Positions 1-9,956 of a DNA stretch of 64,000 bases are shown here, piece by piece. The translations under genes and the position numbers were made by a program. This stretch comes from Gentiana macrophylla (lineage: Eukaryota; Streptophyta; Magnoliopsida; Gentianales; Gentianaceae), in NCBI GenBank assembly GCA_026214975.1, contig JAOBSW010000547.1, positions 38,025-102,024 of the forward strand, given 5' to 3'. A model generated the notes under the pieces. That model was not told where the DNA came from, did no database searches, and worked only from the letters and a program-made list of their open reading frames with translations. Numbering within the stretch: the stretch's first letter is position 1; each line of letters opens with the position of its first letter.

Positions 1-291
1 ATGATACTTCTCATCATAAATATTTGCCTTCCGGGTTCTCGAGACACCCTAGTCCTGCATCCATATGAAACAACAAGCAAACGTGTAACCCCGCAAACTA
101 CGGGTGCTCGGGAAAACGAGTATAAAATGCTAAAATAAGGCCGAGTTTACGGAAAACCGACAGTCACTCGCCGTGCAACAAAACTTCATTTCATACTCAA
201 AACAGGGTCTAAACTTACCCGAAACATGCCAGAAATGTGATAATCGTGGGCTAAACTGCACAGAAATGTACAGTAAAGTTGGTTCCTATCA
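1..291 (-). repeat. 3' LTR of element C, partial
   Basis: This matches 5963-6253 almost base for base. On the minus strand it starts TGATAGGAACC directly behind a polypurine tract, which fixes the inner boundary at 291. The rest of the LTR lies off the left edge of the window. Confidence 0.85.
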
Positions 292-328
292 CCACCCCAC
301 ACTTAGCCTTTACTCGCCCTCGAGTAAA
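292..328 (-). other. Element C terminal polypurine tract with preceding hairpin
   Basis: On the minus strand the purine-rich AAGTGTGGGGTGG touches the LTR and would prime plus-strand DNA synthesis. Just 5' of it lies an 8-bp inverted repeat, TTTACTCG / CGAGTAAA with a 4-nt loop (309-316 and 321-328). Elements A, B and D have the same arrangement with TTTTGCTCG / CGAGCAAA and a GGA loop, so one stem pair changes from G-C to A-T on both sides. Confidence 0.7.
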
Positions 329-2023
329 ATAGGCGTTCAAACAAAGCCAAGGAATCAACTTTACGGTACATGCATGTGCTTTCAAAATATCGAGGTAAAA
401 AGAATTTAGCTAAGAGAATGTATTACCTTGACTCTACCAAACCATAACACGGAGTGAATGTGTGTTTGAATGACGACGACTTATGCTTAATACGATTTCG
501 GGCTTGGAATACCGGACAAATGACTTTACACGATCTTGCCCTTCCTAGAATCTCCACTAATCGGGACTAACCAAGGTTAAACACGGTCCAGCAGGACTTG
601 AAACGGTTATAACGTTAGGCTAGGGTAATTTCGGTTAATCGAAAAAAGTAATTTGGGAAACTGGAGAAAAGAAATACGAGTGAACAAAATCCAAACACGT
701 ACCCCGTCTTCTCTTCTAAACAAACCAACCAAACTCCTTTTTGATCATTTTCAACATTTTTGGAAACCATAGGATACTAAAATACCCGAACTCATTGCCA
801 AACTTGACTATGTTTCAAGTGTTGTGAGGTGAGCTCGAATACCTTAGTGCCTATCTGACTATCCCAACCCTAACATCATCATTAACTTTAAGCTCATTGC
901 CTTGTTTCAACCCTTTATTTCTATATACAAAGCCAAGTTATTTGATTTGATTTTTTTTTTTTGAAATAAAACCCGAGCATACAGCTCCACCGAGCTCCTC
1001 CTCATCCTTATAGCTCCAAACAGAGAAACAACATCCCGACTCATAAACAACATTTCCCCCCACCCCACACTTGCCTTGGCAAGTGTGGTCAAACAAGAGA
1101 TTAAGTCCACTCGTATGGTTAGAAGAAGGGAATGTGACTAAAAATAAGGCTCAAGGGTAGGTTTCTGACTAAGTTACGAAATGGCTAAAAGCGAATGGTG
1201 GTCAGACCATTCTATCAAGGCTGAGAGGGGCTACGAAGGTCAAACATTCGGCTCAGGCTTATTTGGCTAAAGTAGGGTAAAAAAGAACGCCAAAACTGTC
1301 ATCCCGTGTTCCTACCAAGGCTAATCCTTCTATTTCGCCTCAAAACTAGGGGTACAAGTGTGTAAAGCAATCGTGATAACCAAAAACGTCGTCAAACGTG
1401 TACTAAAAAGATGTTCCGTATCATGACAAAGTAGACTCACTGTGAGACATTCACAAAACTAAAAACCTTTCACCATTCAATTGTGAACAACATGCATATA
1501 TCGTGGTGTTAAAACCTTGGATAAATTTGAAAGGACCTATAAATTGACTCGGGAACAAGTAAAACCAAGTTTATCACATCATGGCATAACACTTTTCAAA
1601 ACATGCGAAATAAGCTAAGACGTCCCCCCCCTCACTTGAGTGAAACACCGTCCTCGGTGTGTGAACGAAAAGGAAAAAGAAAGACTTAGCTTATGAGCCG
1701 GCAAACGGCACGATCAAGTCCCGTAACGGTCGTGAAGTACTCCATCCCGAATCCCTATACAATGAAAAACATATCCAAGAACCAAATGCACGGGACATGG
1801 TCCACGTGCCAAAGCAAATACTATAGGGAATGCAGGGGTAATAAAAAGAACGACGCGTTACGTACGAGAAAATTTGAACAAAAATGTCATAAAGATAGAA
1901 AAATATGGATCAAACATACAATAAATGACCAATGAATCCACACGTGCCCAAAATAAAATCCATGAATCCACAACCCCAAAACACAAAAGATGGACCTCAA
2001 AACATGCAAAACACAACAAATGG
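329..2023 (-). other. Element C 3' untranslated region, no gene seen
   Basis: About 1.7 kb between the last ORF and the polypurine tract holds only short chance ORFs. It includes a second polypurine-like site near 1052-1088 and a pyrimidine-rich run on the plus strand near 1623-1634. I found no protein similarity here. Confidence 0.5.
1052..1088 (-). other. Internal polypurine-like site with inverted repeat, element C
   Basis: A perfect 11-bp inverted repeat (CCACACTTGCC at 1065-1075 and GGCAAGTGTGG at 1078-1088) overlaps a run that reads GTGTGGGGTGGGGGGAAATG on the minus strand. It lies about 760 bp upstream of the terminal tract. A, B and D have a comparable second tract about 1 kb before their 3' LTR. 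Confidence 0.55.
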
Positions 2024-2070
2024 TGGGTTGCCTCCCACCGAGCGCCTTTGTTTTACGTCGTTGGCTCGAC
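2024..2070 (-). other. ORF-end two-hairpin box, element C
   Basis: On the minus strand this reads GTCG-AGCCAA-CGAC, then a GCGCT core, then TGGG-AGGCAA-CCCA: two small hairpins 20 nt apart. The same box occurs at 9911 (D), 19044 (A), 45118 and 44531 (B). Here it begins 87 nt behind the stop of the last ORF. Confidence 0.6.
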
Positions 2071-2156
2071 CAAGTGACACCAAAACGGACTCAAACAATA
2101 AAAGACTCAAAACAACAATTCAAATATTTCATTTCAAACAAGTATCATCAAAACCA

Positions 2157-2861
2157 TCAACCAAAATCCGAACTCAAAAAGATCAACAACTCAAGAAGAA
2201 TACAAATAGCAAGCATCATGAAAACCGAGTTCGTTAGAAACTTACCTCTCATAGCCCTCGATGCAACCTCCTCCCAACTCGGGAATCCTCTTCTATCAAA
2301 ACCTCTCATCATCTTCTTCTTGGAATCACCCCACCACCGTGGTCTTTCCACTCTATCACCTCTACGTGCGTCTTCCACCCGGGACCCTTCGAACTTAACC
2401 TCGTAGAACTCATCCGCACAGAATGGAAGGGAGTAGTAGTCTGGGACCGGCATATCAAAGATGACCAAACTATCCGGGGGTGTCAATATAATGGGCTCAT
2501 CCATATGACCTCGAATCACAAGCAAGCTAGGCGGTAAATTGAGCTGTCCCATCTTCTTCTCCATTTCTAATCCCACCGGATCGACGACCTCAAATAAGTC
2601 TATCGCACCTCTTGTCACGGTGTCATGATGGTCATCGTCGGGATGTGGTATGGTAGACAACAGTTCCACCTCCCCCACTTCATAATCATGGGTATCCTCC
2701 ATGTCCCAGAGCATGGAAATACCAAAAGCTTCCGGCTCACCCAAAACTGAGGTTGGGTCCACTACAAGTGGCTTGGCATACTCATAAAAATTCTCCACCG
2801 ACTCTAACGGTACATCATCAACTAATGGAGTGATGGGCGATCCCATATCAGTCTCTTGCAT
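2157..2861 (-). CDS. Acidic protein with C-terminal hydrophobic segment, element C
   Basis: I do not recognise this 234-codon ORF. It is acidic over its first 170 residues (runs such as DMEDTHDYEVGEVE and HPDDDHHD), turns basic around residues 165-205 (RRGDRVERPRWWGDSKKKMMR), and ends in a hydrophobic stretch of about 17 residues (residues 211-228) that could cross a membrane. It is the last ORF before the ORF-end box, the slot where envelope-like genes sit in related elements. It may be the tail of one longer ORF with 2925-3278, now split by stops. The hydrophobic tail is what I see; a membrane role is a guess. Confidence 0.45.
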   Translation of the reverse strand: MQETDMGSPITPLVDDVPLESVENFYEYAKPLVVDPTSVLGEPEAFGISMLWDMEDTHDYEVGEVELLSTIPHPDDDHHDTVTRGAIDLFEVVDPVGLEMEKKMGQLNLPPSLLVIRGHMDEPIILTPPDSLVIFDMPVPDYYSLPFCADEFYEVKFEGSRVEDARRGDRVERPRWWGDSKKKMMRGFDRRGFPSWEEVASRAMRGKFLTNSVFMMLAICILLELLIFLSSDFG

Positions 2862-2924
2862 CTCAATCTCGGCTCATCAAATGTTGTGCTCAAATCTATC
2901 CCACACCCTTCAAGGTCATCATTT

Positions 2925-3278
2925 TCATTTCTTCGGAGGCGGTGTAATAGATAAAATCCGCACATCTTCCATCTCCAAATCTAGCATTTCCTCTTCATCA
3001 CATAATGAGCCATTTTCACCACCAAAAACTTCTTGTTCACTCATAACAATGGATGGCTCCACCACACATTCCATCAAAGTTTCATCAATTTTCATCTCAA
3101 GAGGTGAAGGTGCCATAGGTAGAACATGAAACCTGCCATAGTCAAATATTGCAATTGGAGGTGGCACTATGGGCAGCCCCAACTCACTATCAGGCTCGGA
3201 TATCTCGTCATAGAAAGCCGATTCATCAACCTCACTCTCCACCTCTTCACCTGTCGGCTTTCTCAGCCCTCTTTCCAT
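2925..3278 (-). CDS. Acidic ORF fragment, element C
   Basis: This 117-codon stretch is very acidic (EEVESEVDESAFYDEISEPD near its start, CDEEEMLDLEMED near its end) and I recognise no family. Upstream, the same frame keeps partial coding character to about 3480 but is broken by stops, so this is probably the middle of an old longer ORF running from the 3567-4133 ORF towards 2157. The leucine-poor, acid-rich make-up resembles linker regions more than an enzyme. Confidence 0.35.
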   Translation of the reverse strand: MERGLRKPTGEEVESEVDESAFYDEISEPDSELGLPIVPPPIAIFDYGRFHVLPMAPSPLEMKIDETLMECVVEPSIVMSEQEVFGGENGSLCDEEEMLDLEMEDVRILSITPPPKK

Positions 3279-3566
3279 TGCGAGTTCTCTCTTAACAAAT
3301 GCCTAACTCTCTTTTCCTAGCTTCCAACTCGGCTTGCATTCTTTTCTCTCTCGCTGCCTCATTCACTTCATATGCATAAGCTTCTTCCCGTCATGCTCGC
3401 TTTCGGTCCGACACCTCATTGTAGAAATTTGGATCCTCAATCTCACTATCTACTCGGACCGTTTGTGTGCAAGACTTTTCTTTTGATCCGGCATCCGGGC
3501 CGTCATGATAGACACGATATCTCGAGACATCCAACATAGCCTTGTATCTCAGTATGGGGCCAATCT

Positions 3567-4133
3567 TCATTTATTTGGGCAAGTCCTATATTCCCCGCTG
3601 GAAAACTTGTCTTGCATCTCCCCAACCCGTTTCAAAGCATCCTCGGCCTCTTTATATAACACGAGCATCCGGTTCAACCAATCGATCAATTGATGTGCCG
3701 ACACTTCCTCATCCATAGCCATAGAAACACTTTCAATGAGCTCATGAATAATACCACTTTCTCGTTCCTCTTCCGCATAGGCGAGGTCAATCTGCTGCAA
3801 GTGCTGATTTTGAGAGCTCCAATTCCAAGGGTTGTTCGAGTCATAATTCTGATTATTCCCTTGTCCTTGATTTGGGCTCCAATTGTAGTCATGCTGGCTT
3901 TGATTGCCTCCCCAATTTCCCGGCTGATTCTGGTTCCAATTGCCCCCAGAATTCTGTCCATTATAGTTCCCCTCATCATATCGATAATCATCGTCGTCCA
4001 TTCCACATCCCATGAACGCACCCTGCTCTTGGTAATACGATTGATAATACTGATTTTGACCAAGCTCAGGTGCCCAAGGTTGGTAGGTAGATCGGTCTTC
4101 ATATAAGTTGTATTGTTGAGAATATCCACCCAT
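3567..4133 (-). CDS. Asn/Gln/Tyr/Gly-rich gag-like protein, element C
   Basis: This 188-codon ORF starts about 100 nt behind the primer site, where gag should begin. Residues 1-115 are low-complexity and prion-like, dominated by N, Q, Y, G, S and W (GNNQNYDSNNPWNW is typical). Residues 115-188 look like charged helices (LIESVSMAMDEEVSAHQLID). No capsid domain or zinc knuckle is visible. The Asn/Gln-rich part recalls the C-terminal third of gag in elements A and B (FNQNSNLNRNPNFNQNP), so it may be a shortened gag, but similarity could also be only compositional. It could supply RNA or particle contacts for a non-autonomous element; that is inference. Confidence 0.5.
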   Translation of the reverse strand: MGGYSQQYNLYEDRSTYQPWAPELGQNQYYQSYYQEQGAFMGCGMDDDDYRYDEGNYNGQNSGGNWNQNQPGNWGGNQSQHDYNWSPNQGQGNNQNYDSNNPWNWSSQNQHLQQIDLAYAEEERESGIIHELIESVSMAMDEEVSAHQLIDWLNRMLVLYKEAEDALKRVGEMQDKFSSGEYRTCPNK

Positions 4134-4233
4134 TTATGCTCAAGTTGCAAAATCACAGAAAACAACAAGAAAACAATAAAAACGACCTAAGCCCAAGCTT
4201 TCGGTCAACTATTGTGATATCAAAGCATTGCCA

Positions 4234-4251
4234 ATCCCGGCAACGGCGCCA
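4234..4251 (-). other. Primer binding site, element C
   Basis: The minus strand reads TGGCGCCGTTGCCGGGAT three bases behind the LTR end (TGATGG at 4255 on the plus strand). This is the primer site type usual in Athila/Tat plant elements, often assigned to tRNA-Asp. A and B share the first 15-16 bases. Confidence 0.8.
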
Positions 4252-5225
4252 TTTTGATGGGCGTAATTTCTACGGTCCGGTCAAACAAAGACTCGAAACC
4301 TTAGCCAGAATCTACCCTCTAACCGGCAGTGTACCGGGTCGAGTGTAGGATAGTGCTTGAGGATCCGAGGTCGATCCCACGAGAGATTGGCTTTGAGTAC
4401 CACGGTTGACTTATTTCTCGATTCAGTCAACAAGATAGATATGGAGTTATACTATTGCATAAAATAAAGATTACACTACTCGGAATTCTAAGCGGTAAAA
4501 GAAGTATGGCGAACTACGATCCAGCGGATTACTTTACCATTAGAATGATTGCCCCGGGAGTGTGCCTTACTCTACCTTGCCGTCTAACAATAACTCATAG
4601 GACAAACCCCGTATTGGGACTAAACTTGATGACTAGGGCGTCAATCTAGTACACGGGTAGGTGTCAGACTACCTTTCAAGCCCAAAACTTCTACGGTCCC
4701 GAAACCCCGTTCCCACACGTCGCCGCAACATACATTTATAAGCTAACGTGTGTGCAACTATGAAAAAGGTTGTCAATCTCATTCAAAGCTATTAAAACAA
4801 TCAAAACAAGTTTCGTGATGTGAATTATCGATTAGAACGTTAAATTACGCGCTACACTACCTCCCGGTTCGTCTCTCTAATGGTGTTTCACCCACCTTCA
4901 CATAGTTCAACCATACGAAGAATCTAGCTACTCATAATCGAATCTATGTTATACAAACAAGATAAAAGCATCACAACAACAATAAAACAACAAGAACACA
5001 TACCCATTTCGATTCAAATTGAAGAACCAAATTCGAGCTCCAAAAAGGACAAATCTTGTCACTTGAAATGTTACAAATCAAAGCTAAAAGTTGTATAATC
5101 AAAGAGAGGATCGAAAAAGCGATTCTAATGATATATAGCACGTTATCTAACACCTTGGGACGAAGAAAATCGCCTAAGAGAAGTTGGGGGGCGGTTTGTT
5201 GTTCCATTAGGGTTGGAATGAGGGA

Positions 5226-5237
5226 GTATTTATAGGT
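5226..5237 (-). promoter_or_regulatory. LTR promoter TATA box, element C
   Basis: The minus strand carries CCTATAAATACT, a good plant TATA box, about 970 bp before the LTR end. Transcription would start near 5200. GACG dyads lie just upstream (5268-5730). Confidence 0.55.
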
Positions 5238-5267
5238 GGAGCAGAAAAATACGCAGCAAAGCGGCCT

Positions 5268-5730
5268 GGACGCCAGTCCAGCCATTCTCGACGCTTGATC
5301 CCAGGGCTTACAGACGCCTTGATTCACACGAGTTTTGCATGAAGATGGAAGCTTGTTCTTGAGTGGACGCTCGTCCAGAATGGCCTTCAGTATTTCCACC
5401 ATAACTTCACTTCTAGGGATCCAAATGAGATGATTCAAGATGAATTGGAAAGCTGATTCATTCCTCTACAACTTTCATCAAGACAACTGTCCCTGAAAAT
5501 GCCTCCAAGTGTGACCAAAATGCCCATGAAGTGACTGGTTCTGCTTTGAATCGCTTGGACGCCCGTCCACTGAAGATCTCAACTCTCGAATCAAATTGGG
5601 CATTACGGACGCCCGCTTGCACATCCTGGACGCCCGTCCACATCCCCGGACGCTCGTCCACTTTTCCGGACGCTCGTCCACTTGAAGTCTCAACTCTCTG
5701 CATAAAAAAAGGCACCCTGGACGCCAGTCC
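5268..5730. repeat. GACG-dyad cluster in the C LTR
   Basis: At least eight copies of a degenerate dyad are scattered here, for example TGGACGCCAGTCCAG (5269), TGGACGCTCGTCCAG (5374), TTGGACGCCCGTCCAC (5559), CCGGACGCTCGTCCAC (5645, 5667) and TGGACGCCAGTCCAG (5720). Arms GGACG and CGTCC pair around a 2-4 nt centre. The cluster begins 30 bp upstream of the TATA box. Confidence 0.6.
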
Positions 5731-6253
5731 AGAACCCAGTTCCAGTCTTTTGCTCATAACTTCACTTCTAGGTCTCCAATGGAGGTGATTCAACATGCGT
5801 TGGAAATATCTTTCAATCCTCTACAACTTGTATCAAGACACCTGGACCAGAAAATGCCTCCATCATAGGCCAAAATGCTGCTGAAGTGAACGTAGGGTGA
5901 GGGCAACAATTATCTTCTTCCTTTTCTTCATTTTTCTCCTTCTTTGGCTCATTCTTGCACCTTGATGATACTTCTCATCATAAATCTTTGCCTTCCAGGT
6001 TCTCGAGACACCCTAGTCCTGCATCCATATGAAACAACAAGCAAACGTGTAACCCCGCAAACTACGGGTGCTCGGGAAAACGAGTATAAAATGCTAAAAT
6101 AAGGCCGAGTTTACGGAAAACCCGATCACTCGCCGTGCAACAAAACTTCATTTCATACTCAAAACAGGGTCTAAACTTACCCGAAACATGCCAGAAATGT
6201 GATAATCGTGGGCTAAACTGCACAGAAATGTACAGTAAAGTTGGTTCCTATCA

Positions 6254-7629
6254 AAGATCAAGCTGACTGTGGACCATCTTATATTTCATTACAGGCCGTT
6301 GTCACTGACAAGTCGTCTTCACAACTTGCTCAGCCTGTCAATGAACAAGAAACATGGAAATTCCCAGCGATGAACGATGATTTCAAAGAGCTGCATCAGG
6401 AAGACTTTAGCCCTTTAGAAGAGGAAGCCCTGATGGGTAGTTGGGACGAAGTGGATTTTTGGAGAGAGACTACTCATTGGGGGGTTGATGATTGGGAAAG
6501 GCTAGCAGAGGAGCTGAAAGAAGAAGAGTTGAGAAAGATGATTAAGCATAAGAAGGAGGAAGCAGGTACTGACAGAAGGATCCCTATGGATGATGTTATC
6601 CAGTACCTTTCTGGGGTTATGCCTCGGGAAGATGAGGTGTTCTACTGTCAACCACTTCAAGCCCATAAGGAAAAAGGTGGCCCTTTAAAATCTAGTATTG
6701 AGCAACCACCTACTGACTTGGAGCTTAAACCACTTCCTCAACACCTTAAGTATATTTTTCTTAAGGATGGTGATAAGTTGCCCTTAATCATCTCTTCAAG
6801 ACTCGAGCCCGAGAAAGAAGCACTGCTGATAAAAGTGCTTGAAAAGAATATCCTCGCGTTCGGATGGCAAGTGGGTGATATCAGAGGAATCAGCCCCGAT
6901 GTGTGCATGCATAAAATCCGAACGGAGGAAGGAGCTAAGAAAGTAAGACAACCTCAGCGAAGGCTGAATCCGCATATGCAGGAGGTTGTCAAGAAAGAAG
7001 TTATAAAGTGGTTAGACATGGGAATCATCTATGCAATCGCCGACAGTGAGTGGGTTAGCCCCACCCAAGTTGTGCCAAAGAAGGAGGTATCACCGTTGAA
7101 AAGAATGAAAAAAGGAAGAGATAGCTTTACGCCTTGTGATGGTGGCTATAGAGTCTGCATTGACTATCGCAGATTGAAGCGAAGTCAACGCCAAAGACCA
7201 TTTCCCCTTACCCTTCATTGACCGACTTATTGAAAAGGCGAGTGGTCACAAGTATTATTGTTTCCTCGATGGATATTCGGTTACTTCCGAGATAGCCATC
7301 GACCCTAATGACCAGGTGAAGACTATGTTTACGTGTCCATCAGGCACTTTTGCGTTCGCGAGAATGCCCTTTGGCTTATGCAATGCACCTGCGACTTTTC
7401 AAAGGTGTATGCTTGCCATTTTTGATGGACTTGTGGAGAAATGTATGGAAGTCTTCATGGATGACTTCTCGATCTATGGCGATAGCTTCGATGAGATCTT
7501 GGCGAATCTAGATATGGTACTTCTTATTTGTGTTGAAAAGAATTTAGTGCTTAAGCGGGAGAAATGCCATTTTCTAGTTGATGAGGGGATCGATTCGGGA
7601 CACAAGGTGTCCGCACCGTATTCAAGTTG
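6254..7629 (+). pseudogene. pol: D pol: linker and reverse transcriptase, broken
   Basis: Coding sequence starts abruptly at the C junction. About 165 residues form an acidic linker between protease and reverse transcriptase (DEVDFWRETTHWGVDDWERL). Reverse transcriptase follows, with RQPQRRLNPHMQEVVKKE, SEWVSPTQVVPKK, YRVCIDYRRL, FTCPSGTFAFARMPFGLCNA and the active site FMDDFS near 7460, the Athila form of YxDD. A frameshift near 7200 separates the finger and palm parts, and another near 7600 leads into the thumb. The apparent start in the C LTR is an accident of the insertion. The enzyme would copy RNA to DNA in the virus-like particle; this copy cannot be made intact. Confidence 0.85.
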
Positions 7630-8270
7630 ATAAGGCCAAAGTAGAAGCCATTGAGAAAATGTCGTACCCGAAAGCTGTCAAAGAGGTACGCGGCTTTCTT
7701 GGTCATGTTGGCTTCTACAGACGATTTATTAAGGACTTTTCCACCATCGCCAAGCCCCTGTCCAACCTTCTGAAAGATGATGTTGTGTTCTTGTTTGATG
7801 AGAAATGCAAGAAAGCTTTCAATTGCTTGAAGGAAAAGCTCATAAGTGCCCCTATCTTAATCGCACTTTGATTTGGACTAAGCCTTTTGAATTATTATGC
7901 GATGCCTCTAACTACTGCGAGAGGCGCAGATTTTAGGTCAAAGAATTGATAAAAGTTCAGGCCCATTTACTATGCGAGCCGCACCTTGAACCCGGCTCAA
8001 TGCAATTACACTACGATCGAGAAGGAATTCTTAGCCGTCGTTTTGCTATTGACAAGTTTAGAAGTTACCTTCAGGGTCTCAAGTTGTCGTTTGGACCGAC
8101 CATGCAGCCCTACGCTACCTTATGGACAAAGCGGATGCAAAACCAAGGTTACTCTCGGATGGATTCTAATTTTGCAAGAGTTTGACCTTGAGATCAAAGA
8201 TAAGAAGGGTAGTGATAATGTTGTGGTGGTCATCTTTCTCGTCTAGTAAATGAGGGTGGCGTAAATCACA
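7578..8270 (+). pseudogene. pol: D pol: reverse transcriptase thumb and RNase H, broken
   Basis: AKVEAIEKMSYPKAVKEVRG with FLGHVGFYRRFIKDFS marks the reverse transcriptase connection, followed by ISAPILI and then the RNase H start (FELLCDASNY, with its first catalytic aspartate, near 7900). EFDLEIKDKKGSDNVV near 8180-8230 is the end of RNase H. At least three frameshifts split the stretch, near 7620, 7870 and 8045-8150. RNase H would remove template RNA during reverse transcription. Confidence 0.75.
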
Positions 8271-9897
8271 AGGAAATAGGCATCGACTTCCGATCGAGCA
8301 ATTGATGAAGCTTGATCTTTGTTAGGCCATGGTACGCCGATTACGTCAACTATTTAGCAAGTGGACATTTAGAGGAAATGACGTATCGAGGAGAGGAAGA
8401 AGTTCTTTTCGACCTAAAATATCTCGTGTGAGAGGATCCTTATTTGTTCGGGGTTTGTAAAGATGGGTTGCTTAGAAGGTGTGTTCGGAACATGAGCAAT
8501 GGGATATTCTCGGAGCAATGTCATAGTGGTCCCACAGGAGGACACTACGGAGCACCCAAGATATTGCAAAAATCCTCCAAGCTGGATTTTACCGCCGACT
8601 CTGTTTTAAAGACGCCAAGCCTTTTGTAAAGGTTGCGATAGGTGCCGAGAGAATCGGGAGGCGAGTAATAGGATGGAAATGCCACTTCGACCCATTTTGG
8701 AATGCGAAGTCTTCGACGTGTGGGGAATTGATTTCATGGGACCCTTTCCATGATCCCGTGGTAATAAGTACATTCTCGTCTGTGTGTAGACTACGTTTCC
8801 AAGTGGGTGGAGGCAATAGCCACCCAAACTAATGATCACAAAGTTGTGAAGAAATTCTTGCAAAAGAATATCTTCACCAGATTTGGCTGTCCTAGAGCCC
8901 TCATTAGTGACGAAGGTACTCATTTTTGCAACGCGCCGCTTGATAAAGTTCTTGAAAAATATGGTGTGAGACATAAAATCGGTACACCGTATCATCCCCA
9001 AACAAGTGGCCAAGTCGAGATAAGCAACCAGAGCCTTAAAAGGATTTTAGAAAAGACCGTGAACTCAAATAGATCCAACTGGAGTCTAAAGTTGGATGAC
9101 GCGCTTTGGGCCTATCGCGCACGCGTTTAAGACCCGATGGGCACGTCACCCTTCCAAATGGTCTATGGCAAAGCTTGCCATCTCGGTCGAGCTTGAGCAC
9201 AAAGCTATTGGGCTATTAAATTCTTGAATTTCGATAGCCACTCTGTGGGGAGAAGAGATTATTGCAATTAAAGCGAGCTCGATGAATTTAGACTCGAGCA
9301 TATGAGAATGCGAAGATCGAGAAGGAAAGAACTAAGATACTCCACGACGCTAAGATCAAGGATCGAGAATTCAAAGTGGGTGATATGGCTTTACTTTATA
9401 ATACCCGGCTCCATTTGTTTGCCGGTAAGCTCAAATCTATTTGGTGCGGCCCCTTTGAGATTCTCGATGTTCATCCAAGTGGAGCGATCACGTTAAACGG
9501 GTATGGTGATCAACCCTTTAAGGTCAATGGTCAAAGACTCAAAAAGTATTTTGGGCAACCAAGAGAAAAGCTTGAGACCTTGTACTTTCAAAAGAGAGTT
9601 GAGGTGCACGATATTACGATTTGCGATGAGATCCCATCCAACTTCTTTAGTTCGGATGATGACATTTCTATATCTACCCGTGAGGACCTTTCTTCCGAGC
9701 CTTCGAACATGTGTGTGTACGAAGCTTACTCTGCGCAAGAACGAGAAGAAGAAAATAGTCGGTGCTATACGAGAGTTAAGTTCAAACACTTAGTAGAGCA
9801 CTTGACTTGCTGTTGTTGTGGTCACACCCCTGTCCTTCATTCTGATTCCGATGAGGAAGTGGCCAGAAGTAAGCCAAAGTGGCCCGATCCGGGTTAA
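8271..9897 (+). pseudogene. pol: D pol: integrase with Cys-rich tail, broken
   Basis: The zinc-binding part survives as LFGVCKDGLLRRC and QCHSGPTGGHYG. The core shows [10 protein letters not shown] (first Asp, ~8725), [10 protein letters not shown] (second Asp) and the stretch around [10 protein letters not shown] (Glu), the D,D-35-E triad. From 9376 an intact 173-codon frame holds the C-terminal domain (CGPFEILDVHPSG) and a tail with a cysteine cluster (TCCCCGH) ending KWPDPG and TAA at 9895. Frameshifts lie between 8450 and 9376. Integrase would insert element DNA. The Cys tail and KWPDPG ending recur in B. Confidence 0.8.
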
Positions 9898-9910
9898 CTT
9901 TGAAATCTGT

Positions 9911-9956
9911 GTCAAGCTAATGACATAAAAGAAGCGCTACTAGGAGGCAGCCTAGT
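9911..9956 (+). other. ORF-end two-hairpin box, element D
   Basis: GTCA-AGCTAA-TGAC is followed by GCGCT and ACTAGG-AGGCAG-CCTAGT. It starts 13 nt behind the pol stop. Other copies have GTCG/CGAC in the first stem, so the last stem pair has changed on both sides. Confidence 0.65.

Larger units (their letters stand above)
1..6253 (-). mobile_element. Element C: short Athila-like LTR retrotransposon without pol, left end cut off
   Basis: The first 291 bases repeat at 5963-6253 with few changes, and the two copies flank an internal region of about 4 kb. Read on the minus strand, the right copy is the 5' LTR, followed by a TGGCGCCGTTGCCGGGAT primer site, three small ORFs, a long 3' region and a polypurine tract against the 3' LTR. 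There is no protease, reverse transcriptase, RNase H or integrase, so it would need enzymes from another element; Athila-type A, B and D are the obvious helpers because primer site, hairpin-polypurine module and ORF-end box are shared. C sits inside pol of element D: D coding sequence begins directly at 6254. Confidence 0.85.
4255..6253 (-). repeat. 5' LTR of element C
   Basis: The LTR is 1999 bp, begins TGATAGG and ends CCCATCA on the minus strand, so it has the short inverted ends expected. Its outer 291 bp match the start of the window. The right flank at 6254 is D pol sequence (AAGAT would be the target duplication; its partner is off the window). Confidence 0.8.

Noticed and set aside
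3690..4106. 138-codon plus-strand ORF that looks like a membrane protein
   Set aside because: It is the reverse complement shadow of the Asn/Gln/Tyr-rich ORF of C, whose codons read as Ile/Leu/Val on the other strand.
5268..5730. GACG dyads as a CRISPR-like array
   Set aside because: Repeats are only 13-16 bp, degenerate and irregularly spaced, in plant LTRs; no spacer structure.
6241..7221. Apparent complete ORF starting in the LTR of C
   Set aside because: The start codon is TTG in the C LTR; the coding sequence is the cut-open pol of D, so the fusion is an accident of insertion.
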